DNA of 35,167 nucleotides from Patescibacteria group bacterium (GTDB lineage: Bacteria > Patescibacteriota > Minisyncoccia > GCA-002772825), in the NCBI GenBank assembly GCA_024654625.1, contig JANLHB010000017.1:1-35167 (forward strand). Direction: 5' to 3'. The notes beneath the pieces were generated by a model. That model was given only the letters and a program-made list of their open reading frames with translations, ran no database searches and was not told the origin of the DNA. Positions 7,606 through 15,383 of this stretch are shown here, one piece after another. The position numbers and the translations under genes are program-made. The first letter of the stretch is position 1; each line of letters opens with the position of its first letter.

Positions 7606-7968
7606 ATGACTGCAGTTAAAACAAAAAAAGAAAATAAGAAAAAAGAATCTAAGACAGAAGAGGCTAATAAGCTTCGTATTAGAGTTAGGGCTTATGAAAG
7701 CAAGATTCTTGATTCAAGCGTAAAGCAGATAGTGGATATTGCTTTGCGATATGATGCTAATATATTAGGCCCAATACCTCTTCCTACAGAGATAAAAAAA
7801 TATACTGTAAACAGGGCTTCTTTTGTGTATAAGAATGCAAGAGAGCAATTTGAGATGAGAGTTCATAAAAGATTAATTGATATAGTGTCTCCTTCTCCAA
7901 AAATTATTGAAGCCCTGACAAATCTTAATCTGCCTGCAGGCGTTGATATAGAGGTGAAAATGTTATAG
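7606..7968 (+). CDS. rpsJ: Small-subunit ribosomal protein uS10
   Basis: A head protein of the 30S subunit and, as NusE, a partner of NusB in antitermination. It has 120 residues versus ~103 usually, because of a Lys/Glu-rich N-terminal extension (~1-20). The core runs from KLRIRVRAYESKILD, through GPIPLPTEIKKYTVNRASF, to HKRLIDIVSP and the end PAGVDIEVKML. The ATG follows the tuf hairpin by 8 nt, with no Shine-Dalgarno. It is first of the S10-operon genes here. Confidence 0.97.
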   Translation: MTAVKTKKENKKKESKTEEANKLRIRVRAYESKILDSSVKQIVDIALRYDANILGPIPLPTEIKKYTVNRASFVYKNAREQFEMRVHKRLIDIVSPSPKIIEALTNLNLPAGVDIEVKML

Positions 7969-8001
7969 AAAATAACGAGTGAAAGGAGTATATTTTCTTA
8001 A

Positions 8002-8018
8002 ATCCGCCTTGGGCGGAT
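8002..8018. repeat. Small palindrome between rpsJ and rplC
   Basis: ATCCGCC/GGCGGAT with a TTG loop. The 113-nt spacer holds no ORF. Three-nucleotide loops recur in most of the palindromes of this window. Confidence 0.5.
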
Positions 8019-8081
8019 ACATGAGAAGAGTCAACCCATAGCGCATAAATATTAGTAATATATAAATATAATTTTAACAGG

Positions 8082-8696
8082 ATGAAATTTATTCTTGGTT
8101 TAAAACAGAATATGGCGCAATATCTTGATAAGGACGGAAAGGCTTATCCGGCTACTTTGATTAGCACTGGGCCTATTATTGCTACGCAAGTAAAAACCAA
8201 AGAAAAAGATAAATATAATGCTATTCAGTTTGGTTATGGTAAAAAGAATATTGTTAAAAAACCTCAAGCGAAATTGGCCGAGTTGTCACCTGATAAAGTT
8301 GGTTTTAAATATTTAAAAGAATTAAGGCTTAAAAAAGAGAATTCTGATATAAAAATAGGAGATATTATTGATGTTTCTATGTTTGAAGAAGGAGATAAAA
8401 TACAAGTAAGCGGTATTTCTAAAGGAAAAGGATTTCAGGGTGTTGTTAAAAGGCACGGTTTTCATGGCGGACCGAGGACGCATGGCCAGAAACATTCTGA
8501 GAGAGAGCCGGGGTCAATTGGCGCTGGTGGGGTACAGAGAGTTTTCAAAGGAAAAAGAATGGCTGGAAGAATGGGATCGGACAGGATTACCGTTAAAAAT
8601 CTTAAGGTTTTAAAAATAGATAAAGAGAATAACGAGATGCTTGTATCTGGCGCAATACCGGGAAGAAAGGGGACATTGTTGGAGATTAGGGGATAA
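8082..8696 (+). CDS. rplC: Large-subunit ribosomal protein uL3
   Basis: An early assembly protein whose central loop reaches the peptidyl-transferase region. The 204 residues match the family (~209). The start is MKFILGLKQNM; the central extension GISKGKGFQGVVKRHGFHGG then GGPRTHGQKHSEREPGSIGAG is recognisable, and the C terminus has NEMLVSGAIPGRKGTLLEIRG. It lies 113 nt after rpsJ and 20 nt before rplD. AACAGG before the ATG is only a weak ribosome-binding site. Confidence 0.97.
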   Translation: MKFILGLKQNMAQYLDKDGKAYPATLISTGPIIATQVKTKEKDKYNAIQFGYGKKNIVKKPQAKLAELSPDKVGFKYLKELRLKKENSDIKIGDIIDVSMFEEGDKIQVSGISKGKGFQGVVKRHGFHGGPRTHGQKHSEREPGSIGAGGVQRVFKGKRMAGRMGSDRITVKNLKVLKIDKENNEMLVSGAIPGRKGTLLEIRG

Positions 8697-8716
8697 CCGC
8701 TGACTATTAGAATTTT

Positions 8717-9382
8717 ATGGAGACAAAAATATATAATCAAAAAGGAGAAGAATCTGGAAAGATAAAAATTCCTAAAAATATCTTTGGTTTGGCGTGGAAT
8801 GATGATTTGATTCACCAGGTTGTTGTTTCTATGCAGTCAAACAAAAGAGCTCCTATCGCGCATGCCAAAGGCCGAGGCGAAGTTTCCGGAGGAGGAAAGA
8901 AGCCTTGGAGGCAGAAAGGAACAGGCAGAGCTCGCCATGGTTCTTCCAGGTCTCCTATTTGGAAAGGCGGAGGCGTAACTCATGGTCCTTTGAGCGAGAA
9001 GAATTACACTAAGAAGATAAATAAAAAGATGAAGCAGAAAGCCTTATTCGTGGCTCTCTCTAGAAAACTCAACGATAATGAAATTTTATTTTTGGATAAA
9101 GTAAATTTGGATAAGACTAAGACAAAAGAAGCTGTTGGTATATTGAAATCTTTATCTAAAATCAAAGGTTTTGAAAAATTGATCGTAAAAAAGAAAAACG
9201 CCGCTCTTGTTGCTATGCCTGCTAAAGATATTAATACATCGTTAAGTTTTAGAAATATTTCCGGTATTGGCGTCGGAGAAGTTAAGAATCTAAATATATT
9301 GGATATTTTATCTTCTAAATATTTGATAATGCTTAATACTAAAGATTCTATTGGCGTTTTAGAATCTCGCATAAAAGTTTAG
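8717..9382 (+). CDS. rplD: Large-subunit ribosomal protein uL4
   Basis: It lines the exit tunnel through an extended loop and in some bacteria represses the S10 operon. The 221 residues include the loop motif KPWRQKGTGRARHGSSRSP and THGPLSEKNYTKKINKKMK. The globular domain follows to the end with NILDILSSKYLIMLNTKDSI. Length is slightly above the usual ~205. The gene is 20 nt after rplC; a 195-nt spacer with a new promoter and repeats separates it from rplW. Confidence 0.96.
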   Translation: METKIYNQKGEESGKIKIPKNIFGLAWNDDLIHQVVVSMQSNKRAPIAHAKGRGEVSGGGKKPWRQKGTGRARHGSSRSPIWKGGGVTHGPLSEKNYTKKINKKMKQKALFVALSRKLNDNEILFLDKVNLDKTKTKEAVGILKSLSKIKGFEKLIVKKKNAALVAMPAKDINTSLSFRNISGIGVGEVKNLNILDILSSKYLIMLNTKDSIGVLESRIKV

Positions 9383-9457
9383 TTTATTTTTTGAAATCAT
9401 ATTGGTCGCCATCGGTATTTAATTGTTAAGCAACTTTTGAATTTAAGAGTTTGCTTG

Positions 9458-9485
9458 TTGACAAATAAGCTCAATTTGATAATAT
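9458..9485 (+). promoter_or_regulatory. Possible internal promoter before rplW
   Basis: TTGACA (9458-9463) and TAATAT (9480-9485) with a 16-bp spacer in the rplD-rplW gap. The -35 is perfect and the -10 is only fair. It would let rplW and downstream genes be transcribed separately. Confidence 0.45.
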
Positions 9486-9503
9486 GTTTTCTAGACCTTA
9501 TAG

Positions 9504-9566
9504 TCTGCCCGAAGGTAGATAAGCCTGCCTGCCGGTAGGTAGGTCTGCCTGCCGGTAGGTAGGTCT
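9504..9566. repeat. Tandem CTGCCGGTAGG-type palindromic repeats
   Basis: Two exact tandem 20-bp units (9527-9546 and 9547-9566), each centred on CCTGCCGGTAGG, fold as hairpins when G-U pairs are counted. A degenerate third unit (CTGCCCGAAGGTAG) lies at about 9505-9518. Such units are widespread in candidate-phyla genomes and often produce spurious ORFs on the other strand. Confidence 0.75.
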
Positions 9567-9577
9567 TTGTTTTTATT

Positions 9578-9991
9578 ATGGCAATTTTGGAAATGTTTAA
9601 AAAAGGAGAAGAAAAAAAGCCTAAGAAAGAGGCGGTTGTTAAATCTACCATAAAAAATACTAAAAAGCCGGCAGTAAAGAAAGATGAAGCAGTAAAAAGT
9701 GAAAAGAATGTTAAAATGCCTGTTGACAATAGCAAGATGTTTATAAAATTAGTTACTGAAAAAACAACCGATTTGGCTATAAATGGAGCTTATTCTTTTA
9801 AGATTGACCCTAATTCAAATAAAATAATAGTAAAAAATGAGATAAAGAAACTATACGGAGTAAGCCCTGTAAAGATTAATATTGTTAATTCTCCATATAA
9901 AAAGGTTTCTTATCGCGGAAGGCCAAGCAAAAGACCAGGATTTAAAAAGGCGATTGTTTATTTAAAAGCAGGAGATAAACTTCCTGAGTAA
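9578..9991 (+). CDS. rplW: Large-subunit ribosomal protein uL23
   Basis: It sits at the tunnel exit and is the docking site of trigger factor and SRP. The 137 residues include a Lys-rich extension of ~50 residues (KKGEEKKPKKEAVVK...) before the uL23 core, which starts near MFIKLVTEKTTDLAINGAYSFKID. The signature IKKLYGVSPVKINIVN and the loop GRPSKRPGFKKAIVYLKAGDKLPE follow. The start could lie further in; ATG 9578 is first after the repeats. rplB starts 5 nt after its stop. Confidence 0.94.
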   Translation: MAILEMFKKGEEKKPKKEAVVKSTIKNTKKPAVKKDEAVKSEKNVKMPVDNSKMFIKLVTEKTTDLAINGAYSFKIDPNSNKIIVKNEIKKLYGVSPVKINIVNSPYKKVSYRGRPSKRPGFKKAIVYLKAGDKLPE

Positions 9992-9996
9992 TTACT

Positions 9997-10833
9997 ATGA
10001 AAAAATATAAGCCTACAACTCCATCAAGACGAAATATGTCCACCGTATCATACAGTGGAGTTTTGACTGCAAGGAATCCTAAAAAGAGCCTAACAGGCGG
10101 TTTTAAAAGGAGCGTAGGCAGAAATTCTAGCGGGAGAATTACTTCTGGCCAAAAGGGCGGCGGAGTAAAGCGTCTTTATAGGCAGATTGATTTTAAATAT
10201 AATAAATTTGACATTCCGGCTAAAATTGAGACTATTGAGTATGACCCTAACAGATCAGGGTTTATAGGTCTTGTCTTGTATGATGACGGAGAAAGAAGGT
10301 ATGTTCTTTTGCCGAACGGCATAAAACCTGGCGCTAAAATTATAACTTCAGAGAAGTCGGAACTTTCTATCGGTAATCGTTTGCCTTTAAATAAGATTCC
10401 GGTTGGGACTTTTGTTTATAATGTGGAAATGAAGCCCAATGGTGGAGCAAAGATTGCCAGAAGTGCCGGTAATTATGCTGAGGTGATTGCAAGTGAAGGA
10501 GGGTTTGTTCATTTGAAAATGCCTTCAAGCGAAATTAGGAAAGTTTTAGGCGGTTCTTGGGCTTCTATCGGGGCTGTTTCAAACGAGGAATACAGGCTTG
10601 CAAATAAAGGCAAAGCTGGGCGAAACAGGTGGCTTGGTAAGCGTCCTAAAGTAAGAGGAAGTGCGATGAACCCTGTTGATCATCCGTACGGAGGAGGCGA
10701 AGGAAGACAACCGCAAGGAACCAAAAGGCCTAAAAACAGATGGGGTAAGGGTACTCGTGGAGTAAAGACGAGAAAATCAAAGAAATATTCAAATGTTTTT
10801 ATTGTTAACAGGAGAAAAAGTAAGAAAAAATAA
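9997..10833 (+). CDS. rplB: Large-subunit ribosomal protein uL2
   Basis: A highly conserved protein required for subunit joining and peptidyl-transferase assembly. The 278 residues (usual ~275) run from [19 protein letters not shown]. The signatures are [26 protein letters not shown], the OB and SH3-like middle ([23 protein letters not shown]), and the C-terminal loop [17 protein letters not shown] with the conserved His. It starts 5 nt after rplW and ends 2 nt before rpsS, the tightest packing in the cluster. Confidence 0.98.
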   Translation: MKKYKPTTPSRRNMSTVSYSGVLTARNPKKSLTGGFKRSVGRNSSGRITSGQKGGGVKRLYRQIDFKYNKFDIPAKIETIEYDPNRSGFIGLVLYDDGERRYVLLPNGIKPGAKIITSEKSELSIGNRLPLNKIPVGTFVYNVEMKPNGGAKIARSAGNYAEVIASEGGFVHLKMPSSEIRKVLGGSWASIGAVSNEEYRLANKGKAGRNRWLGKRPKVRGSAMNPVDHPYGGGEGRQPQGTKRPKNRWGKGTRGVKTRKSKKYSNVFIVNRRKSKKK

Positions 10834-10835
10834 GT

Positions 10836-11180
10836 ATGGCAAGATCAATTAAAAAAGGACCATTTATTGAGCCGAGACTCTTAAAGAAGATTCAAGGAAA
10901 GAAACCGGATAATACGGGGATTGTTAAGACGTGGTCAAGAAGGTCTCAGATTTCTCCGGAAATGGTAGGTTTTGTTTTTGGCGTTCATAATGGAAGAGAG
11001 TTTATAGAAGTGAGAGTTACGGAAGAAATGGTGGGACATAGGCTTGGCGAGTTTAGTTTGACCAGGAAATTCATAAGGCACGGAGGAAAGATGCAGAAAG
11101 AGCTGGAGCAAAAGAAGAAAGAAGCTGAGATAGCATCTGCTAAGGCCGCTAAAGCTCCTGCTGATAATGTTAAAAAATAA
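10836..11180 (+). CDS. rpsS: Small-subunit ribosomal protein uS19
   Basis: A 30S head protein contacting uS13 and the A-site tRNA region. The core (~1-90) has [45 protein letters not shown] and [19 protein letters not shown]. The total of 114 residues exceeds the usual ~92 because of a C-terminal Lys/Ala/Glu tail (~91-114). It follows rplB by 2 nt. A 125-nt spacer with a large inverted repeat lies before rplV. Confidence 0.97.
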   Translation: MARSIKKGPFIEPRLLKKIQGKKPDNTGIVKTWSRRSQISPEMVGFVFGVHNGREFIEVRVTEEMVGHRLGEFSLTRKFIRHGGKMQKELEQKKKEAEIASAKAAKAPADNVKK

Positions 11181-11193
11181 TATGAGATAATAA

Positions 11194-11300
11194 AATTTAA
11201 GAGTTTCTGCGAAAAATCAAAACTGTAATTTCCTGCAAGAGCCAAACGACAAGGGACAGTTTTCGGAAATCAAGTTTTGATTTTTAGCAGAGATTAATTT
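11194..11300. repeat. Large imperfect inverted repeat between rpsS and rplV
   Basis: The left arm (11194-11224, with CTGCGAAAAATCAAAACT) pairs imperfectly with the right arm (11273-11300, with AGTTTTGATTTTTAGCAGAG). The central ~48 nt may pair further (TTTCC/GGAAA). It fills almost the whole spacer and has no ORF. It could be a MITE-like element or an RNA processing structure. Confidence 0.6.
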
Positions 11301-11305
11301 TTAAT

Positions 11306-11704
11306 ATGAAAGATGTAAAAGCACAATTAAATAATTTGAGAATAGCGCCAAGGAAAGTAAGGCTTGTTTCCGAATTGATAAAAGGCCTTCCTGTAATGAA
11401 GGCGGTATCTCAGCTTACTTTTTCAAAGAAGCGTTCAGCTTTGCTTATAATGAAGCTTGTCAATTCTGCTGTCGCTAATGCTTCAAATAATTTTAAGCTT
11501 GATAAAGATTATTTATATGTTAAAGATATAAAGGTAGATGAAGGGCCTGCGCTAAAGAGGTATATGCCAAGGGCGCGAGGGCGAGCCGCTCTTATAAAAA
11601 AGAGAACAAGCCATATCACTCTTGTTCTTCAAGAACAAGAAAAAAAATCCAAAGCACGAAGCGCGAAATCCGAAACAATGTCAAAATCCAAATTAATAAA
11701 ATAA
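11306..11704 (+). CDS. rplV: Large-subunit ribosomal protein uL22 with repeat-derived tail
   Basis: It lines the exit tunnel with a beta-hairpin. Residues 1-110 are the normal core: NLRIAPRKVRLVSELIKGLP, ALLIMKLVNSAVANASNN, then the hairpin DEGPALKRYMPRARGRAALIKKRTSH. The last ~20 residues (QEKKSKARSAKSETMSKSKLIK region, 111-132) are not conserved; they are encoded by the start of a dispersed repeat found also at 26993 and 31170. A 19-nt palindrome (11621-11639) encodes the junction. The true ancestral stop was probably near residue 112. Confidence 0.95.
   Translation: MKDVKAQLNNLRIAPRKVRLVSELIKGLPVMKAVSQLTFSKKRSALLIMKLVNSAVANASNNFKLDKDYLYVKDIKVDEGPALKRYMPRARGRAALIKKRTSHITLVLQEQEKKSKARSAKSETMSKSKLIK
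11621..11639. repeat. Palindrome at the 3' end of the rplV core
   Basis: CTTGTTCTT and AAGAACAAG flank a single C. It lies in frame inside rplV, directly before the dispersed repeat begins. Confidence 0.5.
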
Positions 11705-11775
11705 AAAAATGTTTAGAAAATTAGAATTTAAAAATTATAAGTTGTCTCGAATTTCGAATTTCGAATTTCGAATTT
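11648..11775. repeat. Dispersed MITE-like repeat, diverged copy (rplV-rpsC)
   Basis: The left end (CCAAAGCACGAAGCGCG, AAATCCGAAACAA) and the right end (GTCTCGAATTTCG plus repeated GAATTTC units) match the ends of the copies at 26993-27143 and 31170-31319. Its middle shares TTAGAATTT. It overlaps the rplV 3' end and stops 9 nt before the rpsC ATG. Confidence 0.7.
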
Positions 11776-11784
11776 AAGTATTTT

Positions 11785-12435
11785 ATGAGCCATTCAGTAC
11801 ATCCATATTCATTTAGATTAGGAATCATACGCGGTTGGAAATCGCGCTGGTTCAACACGAAAAAATACACAAAATTCTTGAAAGAAGATGTTCTCATAAG
11901 AGAATGGCTTGAGAAAAAGATGCGCGGTATGTATGTTGAGAGCATAGAAATAGAAAGAGAGCCTAATATTTTTCATATAATAATAAAAACATCAAGACCA
12001 GGGATTGTTATAGGGAGAAAAGGAGAAGGGATAGATAAGCTCAAGAAAGATATTTCCAAAATGCTTCATAAGTTCAAGTCTGATGGGTCAGGAGAGCTTA
12101 AATTAACAGTTGAAGAGGTGTCATCGCCTGAGTCAAAGGCCGCTATTGTGGCGCAGATGATGATAGAAGGACTTGAGAAAAGAATGTCTTTCAGAAGACT
12201 TTTGAAACAGACTATAGAAAAAGTTTCTTCAAATAAAGATGTTGAAGGGGTCAAAATAATGCTTGCGGGAAGACTTGATGGAGCTGAAATGTCCAGGACA
12301 GAATGGCTTAAGAAGGGCAGGATTCCGCTTCAGACACTTAGGGCTGATATTGATTTTGCGAGAGATAAGGCTCATATGTCTTATGGAGATATTGGAATAA
12401 AGGTTTGGATTTATAGAGGTGAGCGCTTTGAATAG
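11785..12435 (+). CDS. rpsC: Small-subunit ribosomal protein uS3
   Basis: A protein of the mRNA entry channel. The 216 residues contain MSHSVHPYSFRLGIIRGWKSRWF, a KH type II domain with its loop in PGIVIGRKGEGIDKLKKDI, and the C-terminal domain GVKIMLAGRLDGAEMSRTEW followed by GRIPLQTLRADIDFA. The canonical start would read MGxKxHPxxFRLG; here it reads MSHSVHPYSFRLG. The TAG stop is the first part of a repeat hairpin. The ATG has no Shine-Dalgarno and follows the repeat tail by 9 nt. Confidence 0.97.
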   Translation: MSHSVHPYSFRLGIIRGWKSRWFNTKKYTKFLKEDVLIREWLEKKMRGMYVESIEIEREPNIFHIIIKTSRPGIVIGRKGEGIDKLKKDISKMLHKFKSDGSGELKLTVEEVSSPESKAAIVAQMMIEGLEKRMSFRRLLKQTIEKVSSNKDVEGVKIMLAGRLDGAEMSRTEWLKKGRIPLQTLRADIDFARDKAHMSYGDIGIKVWIYRGERFE

Positions 12436-12489
12436 CTTTTTAGCTTGCTAGAAAAGCTAAAAAGCTATAAGCTAATGAAGCTATAAGCT
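12434..12489. repeat. AGCTATAAGCT repeat and hairpin between rpsC and rplP
   Basis: AGCTTTTTAGCTT (12434-12446) pairs with AAGCTAAAAAGCT (12454-12466). Two direct AGCTATAAGCT units (to 12489) follow, separated by AATGA. The segment 12451-12489 recurs nearly unchanged at 16331-16368. The left arm includes the last two bases of the rpsC stop codon. Confidence 0.7.
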
Positions 12490-12499
12490 GATAAAAAAT

Positions 12500-12916
12500 A
12501 TGTTATTCCCCAAAAAGGTAAAATTTAGAAAATGGCAGACAAAAAGGAGTAATCCTAAAAAAGCCAGAGTCGCCACAAGAGGCACAACTGTTGCTTTCGG
12601 CTCTTTCGGCTTGAAGGCTGATAAGGTTGGAAGAATAACTTCAAATCAGATTGAAGCGGCAAGAAAAGTCGCCAGTAGGTCAATCGGCAAGACCGGCAGG
12701 ATATGGATTAGGATATTCCCTGACAGGCCTTATACTGCGAAACCTGCTGAAGTCGGCATGGGTAAAGGCAAGGGCGATCCTTCTGGTTATGTGGCAGAGG
12801 TAAAGCCGGGGACAGTCATTTTTGAAATAGACGGAGTGTCAGATGCTGATGCAAAAGAAGCATTGAGAAAAGCAGGCGCTAAAATTTCAGTAAAAACAAA
12901 AGTGATTAACAGGTAA
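12500..12916 (+). CDS. rplP: Large-subunit ribosomal protein uL16
   Basis: It contacts the A-site tRNA elbow and is needed for late 50S assembly. The 138 residues match the family. The recognisable parts are MLFPKKVKFRKWQTKRS, VAFGSFGLKADKVGRITSNQIEAARK, RIWIRIFPDRPYTAKPAEVGMGKGKGDPSGYVAEVKPG and KISVKTKVI. rpmC (uL29), which normally follows, is missing: only 13 nt separate this stop from rpsQ. Confidence 0.97.
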   Translation: MLFPKKVKFRKWQTKRSNPKKARVATRGTTVAFGSFGLKADKVGRITSNQIEAARKVASRSIGKTGRIWIRIFPDRPYTAKPAEVGMGKGKGDPSGYVAEVKPGTVIFEIDGVSDADAKEALRKAGAKISVKTKVINR

Positions 12917-12929
12917 TTTTAAATAAGAG

Positions 12930-13226
12930 ATGACAAATAAAGATAAAAATTTAGCCGATAATCCTGTCCAAAGCCGAAGCAAGATATTAAGCGGCGTGGT
13001 TGTTTCAGATAAGCAGGATAAAACTGTGACTGTTGAAGTTGTAAATTTCATTCAAAATCCAAAATACGGCAAGTTTATAAAAAGAAATAAGAAATATAAG
13101 GCGCATGATGAGAAAAATCAGTATAAAGAAGGCGATAAGGTTGTTATCAGAGAATGCAGGCCTATTTCAAAAGATAAGACTTTTACCGTAGTGGGTAAGG
13201 ATGAGGTGGTTTTAAAAAAAGAATAG
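12930..13226 (+). CDS. rpsQ: Small-subunit ribosomal protein uS17
   Basis: A primary 16S rRNA-binding protein with an OB fold. The 98 residues (usual ~84) start with a polar extension (1-18), then [20 protein letters not shown], the basic loop [21 protein letters not shown], and [22 protein letters not shown]. It directly follows rplP. No uL29-like sequence is fused to its N terminus, which was checked by eye. Confidence 0.95.
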   Translation: MTNKDKNLADNPVQSRSKILSGVVVSDKQDKTVTVEVVNFIQNPKYGKFIKRNKKYKAHDEKNQYKEGDKVVIRECRPISKDKTFTVVGKDEVVLKKE

Positions 13227-13229
13227 CAG

Positions 13230-13302
13230 AAAAATTTGAGAGTTATTTTCTGTAGGATTTTCCTTAAGACTGTCCTTTAAGAAAATAAGCTCTAAAATTT
13301 TT
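13230..13302. repeat. Inverted repeat between rpsQ and rplN
   Basis: The left arm (13230-13250, AAAAATTTGAGAGTTATTTTC) pairs imperfectly with the right arm (13281-13302). About 30 nt lie between, with further short pairing. It occupies the entire 85-nt spacer. It is similar in scale to the element before rplV but not in sequence. Confidence 0.55.
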
Positions 13303-13311
13303 CTTATAATT

Positions 13312-13683
13312 ATGATTCAGATACAGACAATGTTAAATGTTGCAGACAATACTGGCGCTAAAGTCGTTCAGGTTATTAAAGTTTTGGGCGGAAGTAAAAG
13401 ACGCTATGCTTGTATCGGCGATGAGGTTGTTGTATCTGTGAAATCAGCTGAGCCAAGAAAGGTGGTAAAGAAAAAAGATGTGTTAAGAGCTATCATTGTC
13501 CGCCAGAAAAAAGCATTTAGGAGAAAAGACGGTTCTTATATTCGTTTTGACGATAATGCCGTTGTTATTATTGAGAAAGGCAAAAAAGAGCCTAAAGGGG
13601 GCAGAATTTTTGGGCCGATACCTAGAGAGATTGCAGAGAGAGGTTATACGAAAGTCATATCTTTGGCACCGGAGGTTGTTTAA
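13312..13683 (+). CDS. rplN: Large-subunit ribosomal protein uL14
   Basis: It sits at the subunit interface, forming bridges to the 30S and the site of the silencing factor RsfS. The 123 residues are full length: [68 protein letters not shown] and [26 protein letters not shown] at the end. The ATG lies one base after a TATAAT, which is too close to be its own promoter. Confidence 0.98.
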   Translation: MIQIQTMLNVADNTGAKVVQVIKVLGGSKRRYACIGDEVVVSVKSAEPRKVVKKKDVLRAIIVRQKKAFRRKDGSYIRFDDNAVVIIEKGKKEPKGGRIFGPIPREIAERGYTKVISLAPEVV

Positions 13684-13704
13684 TAGCAAAAAATACGTTT
13701 TTCA

Positions 13705-13778
13705 AAAAAAATTAAAAGCTGGCTCCCTTAGCTCGCGGGCAATAGGGGGATTTGCAGGGAGTCAACTTTTAATTTTTT
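13705..13778. repeat. Inverted repeat between rplN and rplX
   Basis: The left arm (13705-13727, with ATTAAAAGCTGGCTCCCT) pairs with the right arm (13756-13778, AGGGAGTCAACTTTTAAT) with two or three mismatches. GCTCGCGGGC lies in the loop. T-rich sequence at the 3' arm (TTTTTT) makes partial termination possible. Confidence 0.6.
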
Positions 13779-13816
13779 AGAAATGAAAGTTAATAAAAAT
13801 TAAGAATTAAATAAAT

Positions 13817-14125
13817 ATGGATTTCAAGAAAAATGACAATGTATCAATAACGAGCGGTAAAGATAAAGGTAAGTCCGGCAAGATTACCAAGATTTTTTTG
13901 GCGGAAGAGAAGATTGTTGTGGAGGGAATCAATATGAAGAAGAAGCATCTTAAGCCAAAGAAATCCGGAGAAAAGGGGCAGATTATACAAATTGCAAGTC
14001 CTATTTCGGCTTCAAATGCTGTGATAGTCTGTTCTGCTTGTTCAAAAAACACAAGAATAGCAAAGAAAATCGAAGCAAAAGGAAAAAAGGTTCGCGTCTG
14101 TAAAAAGTGCGGTGCGGAGCTTTAG
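13817..14125 (+). CDS. rplX: Large-subunit ribosomal protein uL24
   Basis: An assembly initiator located near the tunnel exit. The 102 residues carry a KOW motif (NDNVSITSGKDKGKSGKITKIF), the KKKHLKPKKSGEKGQI loop and a C-terminal four-Cys set (VCSAC and CKKC, about residues 75-99) that could bind zinc. The zinc-ribbon type tail is known from some uL24 proteins but not from E. coli. It is followed by an 87-nt spacer with a hairpin. Confidence 0.96.
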   Translation: MDFKKNDNVSITSGKDKGKSGKITKIFLAEEKIVVEGINMKKKHLKPKKSGEKGQIIQIASPISASNAVIVCSACSKNTRIAKKIEAKGKKVRVCKKCGAEL

Positions 14126-14161
14126 GATTGCAAAATTTTTGAAAATAAGTATTATGTTGTT

Positions 14162-14196
14162 GTGGCCTTTAAACTTGTCTTTTGGGCAAGGGGCCA
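14162..14196. repeat. Hairpin between rplX and rplE
   Basis: TGGCC (14162-14166) pairs with GGCCA (14192-14196), and inside it CTTG (14174-14177) with CAAG (14187-14190). TTTATTTTATT follows, so it could act as a weak terminator or as a processing site. Confidence 0.5.
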
Positions 14197-14212
14197 TTTA
14201 TTTTATTAAAAA

Positions 14213-14749
14213 ATGCAGACAATAAAAGAAAAATATAAAAAAACAGCGATTGCCCGTATGAAAGAGAAATTCGGCTATAAAAATGAAATGGCTATACCGA
14301 AGGTTGTTAAGGTTGTCGTTAATGTTGGAACTGGTTCTATAAACGATAAGAAGAAGATAGAGGAAGTTGAGAAGGGGTTGGCTCAGATAACGGGGCAGAA
14401 ACCGTCCCCGAGAGCGGCAAAGAAATCTATTGCGACTTTCAAATTAAGAGAAGGTTCAGTAATAGGTTACGCAGTAACTTTGCGAGGCGAAAAGATGAAT
14501 AGCTTTCTTGAAAAGCTGATTAATGTGACTATTCCCAGAATGCGTGATTTTAAAGGTTTGAATATCAGCGGAATAGATGATATGGGTAATTTTTCAATGG
14601 GGATTAAAGATCACCTCATCTTCCCTGAAGCCGGACATGAAGATCTTTCAAAAAGCTTCGGGCTTAGTATCACTATTGTGACAAGCGCTAAGACAAAAGA
14701 TGAAGCGGAAGAACTTTTGAGATTATTAGGCTTGCCGTTTAAGAAGTAA
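14213..14749 (+). CDS. rplE: Large-subunit ribosomal protein uL5
   Basis: It binds 5S rRNA and contacts the P-site tRNA. The 178 residues match the usual ~179. Motifs are MAIPKVVKVVVNVGTG, ITGQKPSPRAAKKSIATFKLREG, IGYAVTLRGEKM, PRMRDFKGL and FSMGIKDHLIFPE, with the C terminus AEELLRLLGLPFK. ATG 14213 lies behind AT-rich sequence with no Shine-Dalgarno. Confidence 0.98.
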   Translation: MQTIKEKYKKTAIARMKEKFGYKNEMAIPKVVKVVVNVGTGSINDKKKIEEVEKGLAQITGQKPSPRAAKKSIATFKLREGSVIGYAVTLRGEKMNSFLEKLINVTIPRMRDFKGLNISGIDDMGNFSMGIKDHLIFPEAGHEDLSKSFGLSITIVTSAKTKDEAEELLRLLGLPFKK

Positions 14750-14796
14750 TCAATAAATTTGCAAAATAAGACTTTTTAGTATATTTTCATCATAGT

Positions 14797-14982
14797 ATGG
14801 CAAAGAAATCAGTTATAGCGAGGTCGGAGAAGCCGGCAAAATTCAAATCACGGGTAGTGAGAAGGTGTTTTAGATGCGGAAGAAAAAGAGCTTTTATGAG
14901 AGACTTCGGATTATGTAGAATTTGTTTTAGGGAACTTGCCAATGAAGGCAAAATTCCGGGTATAAGAAAATCATCATGGTAA
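14797..14982 (+). CDS. rpsZ: Small-subunit ribosomal protein uS14, zinc-binding type
   Basis: A short (61-residue) uS14 of the C+ type. [21 protein letters not shown] gives the zinc ligands in two CxxC pairs (about residues 24, 27, 40 and 43). The C terminus [15 protein letters not shown] is typical. The N terminus is slightly basic. Its last 7 nt overlap the start of rpsH, the only overlapping pair inside the ribosomal run. Confidence 0.96.
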   Translation: MAKKSVIARSEKPAKFKSRVVRRCFRCGRKRAFMRDFGLCRICFRELANEGKIPGIRKSSW

Positions 14983-15371
14983 TAGATCCGCTATCAGATA
15001 TGTTCACAAGGATAAAGAACGCTCAAACTGCCGGTTTGGATGCGGTTGTTATTCCTTATTCTAAATTTAAAATGGAGGTTGCTAAAGTATTGCTGAAGAA
15101 AAATTTTATAAAAGAAATAAATCGCAGAGGAAAGAAAAATAAAAAATTTATAGAAGTTGTATTGTCGTATGGAGAGAAAAATAAGCCCGGCATATCGGAT
15201 ATTGAAAGGATTTCAAAACCTTCCAGACGCGTATATATTCCGGCAAATGAAATTAAACCTGTTCGTCAGGGTTATGGATCAATGATTATTTCAACTCCTA
15301 AGGGTATTTTAACAGACAATGAAGCCAAGAGAGAAAATGTCGGAGGAGAAGTGCTTTGTAAAATTTGGTAA
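14976..15371 (+). CDS. rpsH: Small-subunit ribosomal protein uS8
   Basis: A primary binder of the central 16S domain and the repressor of the spc operon in E. coli. The 131 residues include [38 protein letters not shown] and the C-terminal [26 protein letters not shown], which is standard. The start overlaps rpsZ by 7 nt, suggesting translational coupling. Confidence 0.97.
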   Translation: MVIDPLSDMFTRIKNAQTAGLDAVVIPYSKFKMEVAKVLLKKNFIKEINRRGKKNKKFIEVVLSYGEKNKPGISDIERISKPSRRVYIPANEIKPVRQGYGSMIISTPKGILTDNEAKRENVGGEVLCKIW

Positions 15372-15383
15372 TATATAATATTT

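Noticed and set aside
9397-9735. Minus-strand ORF of 112 codons over the rplD-rplW gap
   Set aside because: It is mostly the complement of the tandem CTGCCGGTAGG repeat and of rplW; the peptide LPAGRPTYRQAG is a known type of repeat artefact.
13496-13780. Plus-strand ORF of 94 codons overlapping rplN and the following spacer
   Set aside because: It is a shadow frame of rplN running into the hairpin; its sequence resembles no protein, and rplN is certain.
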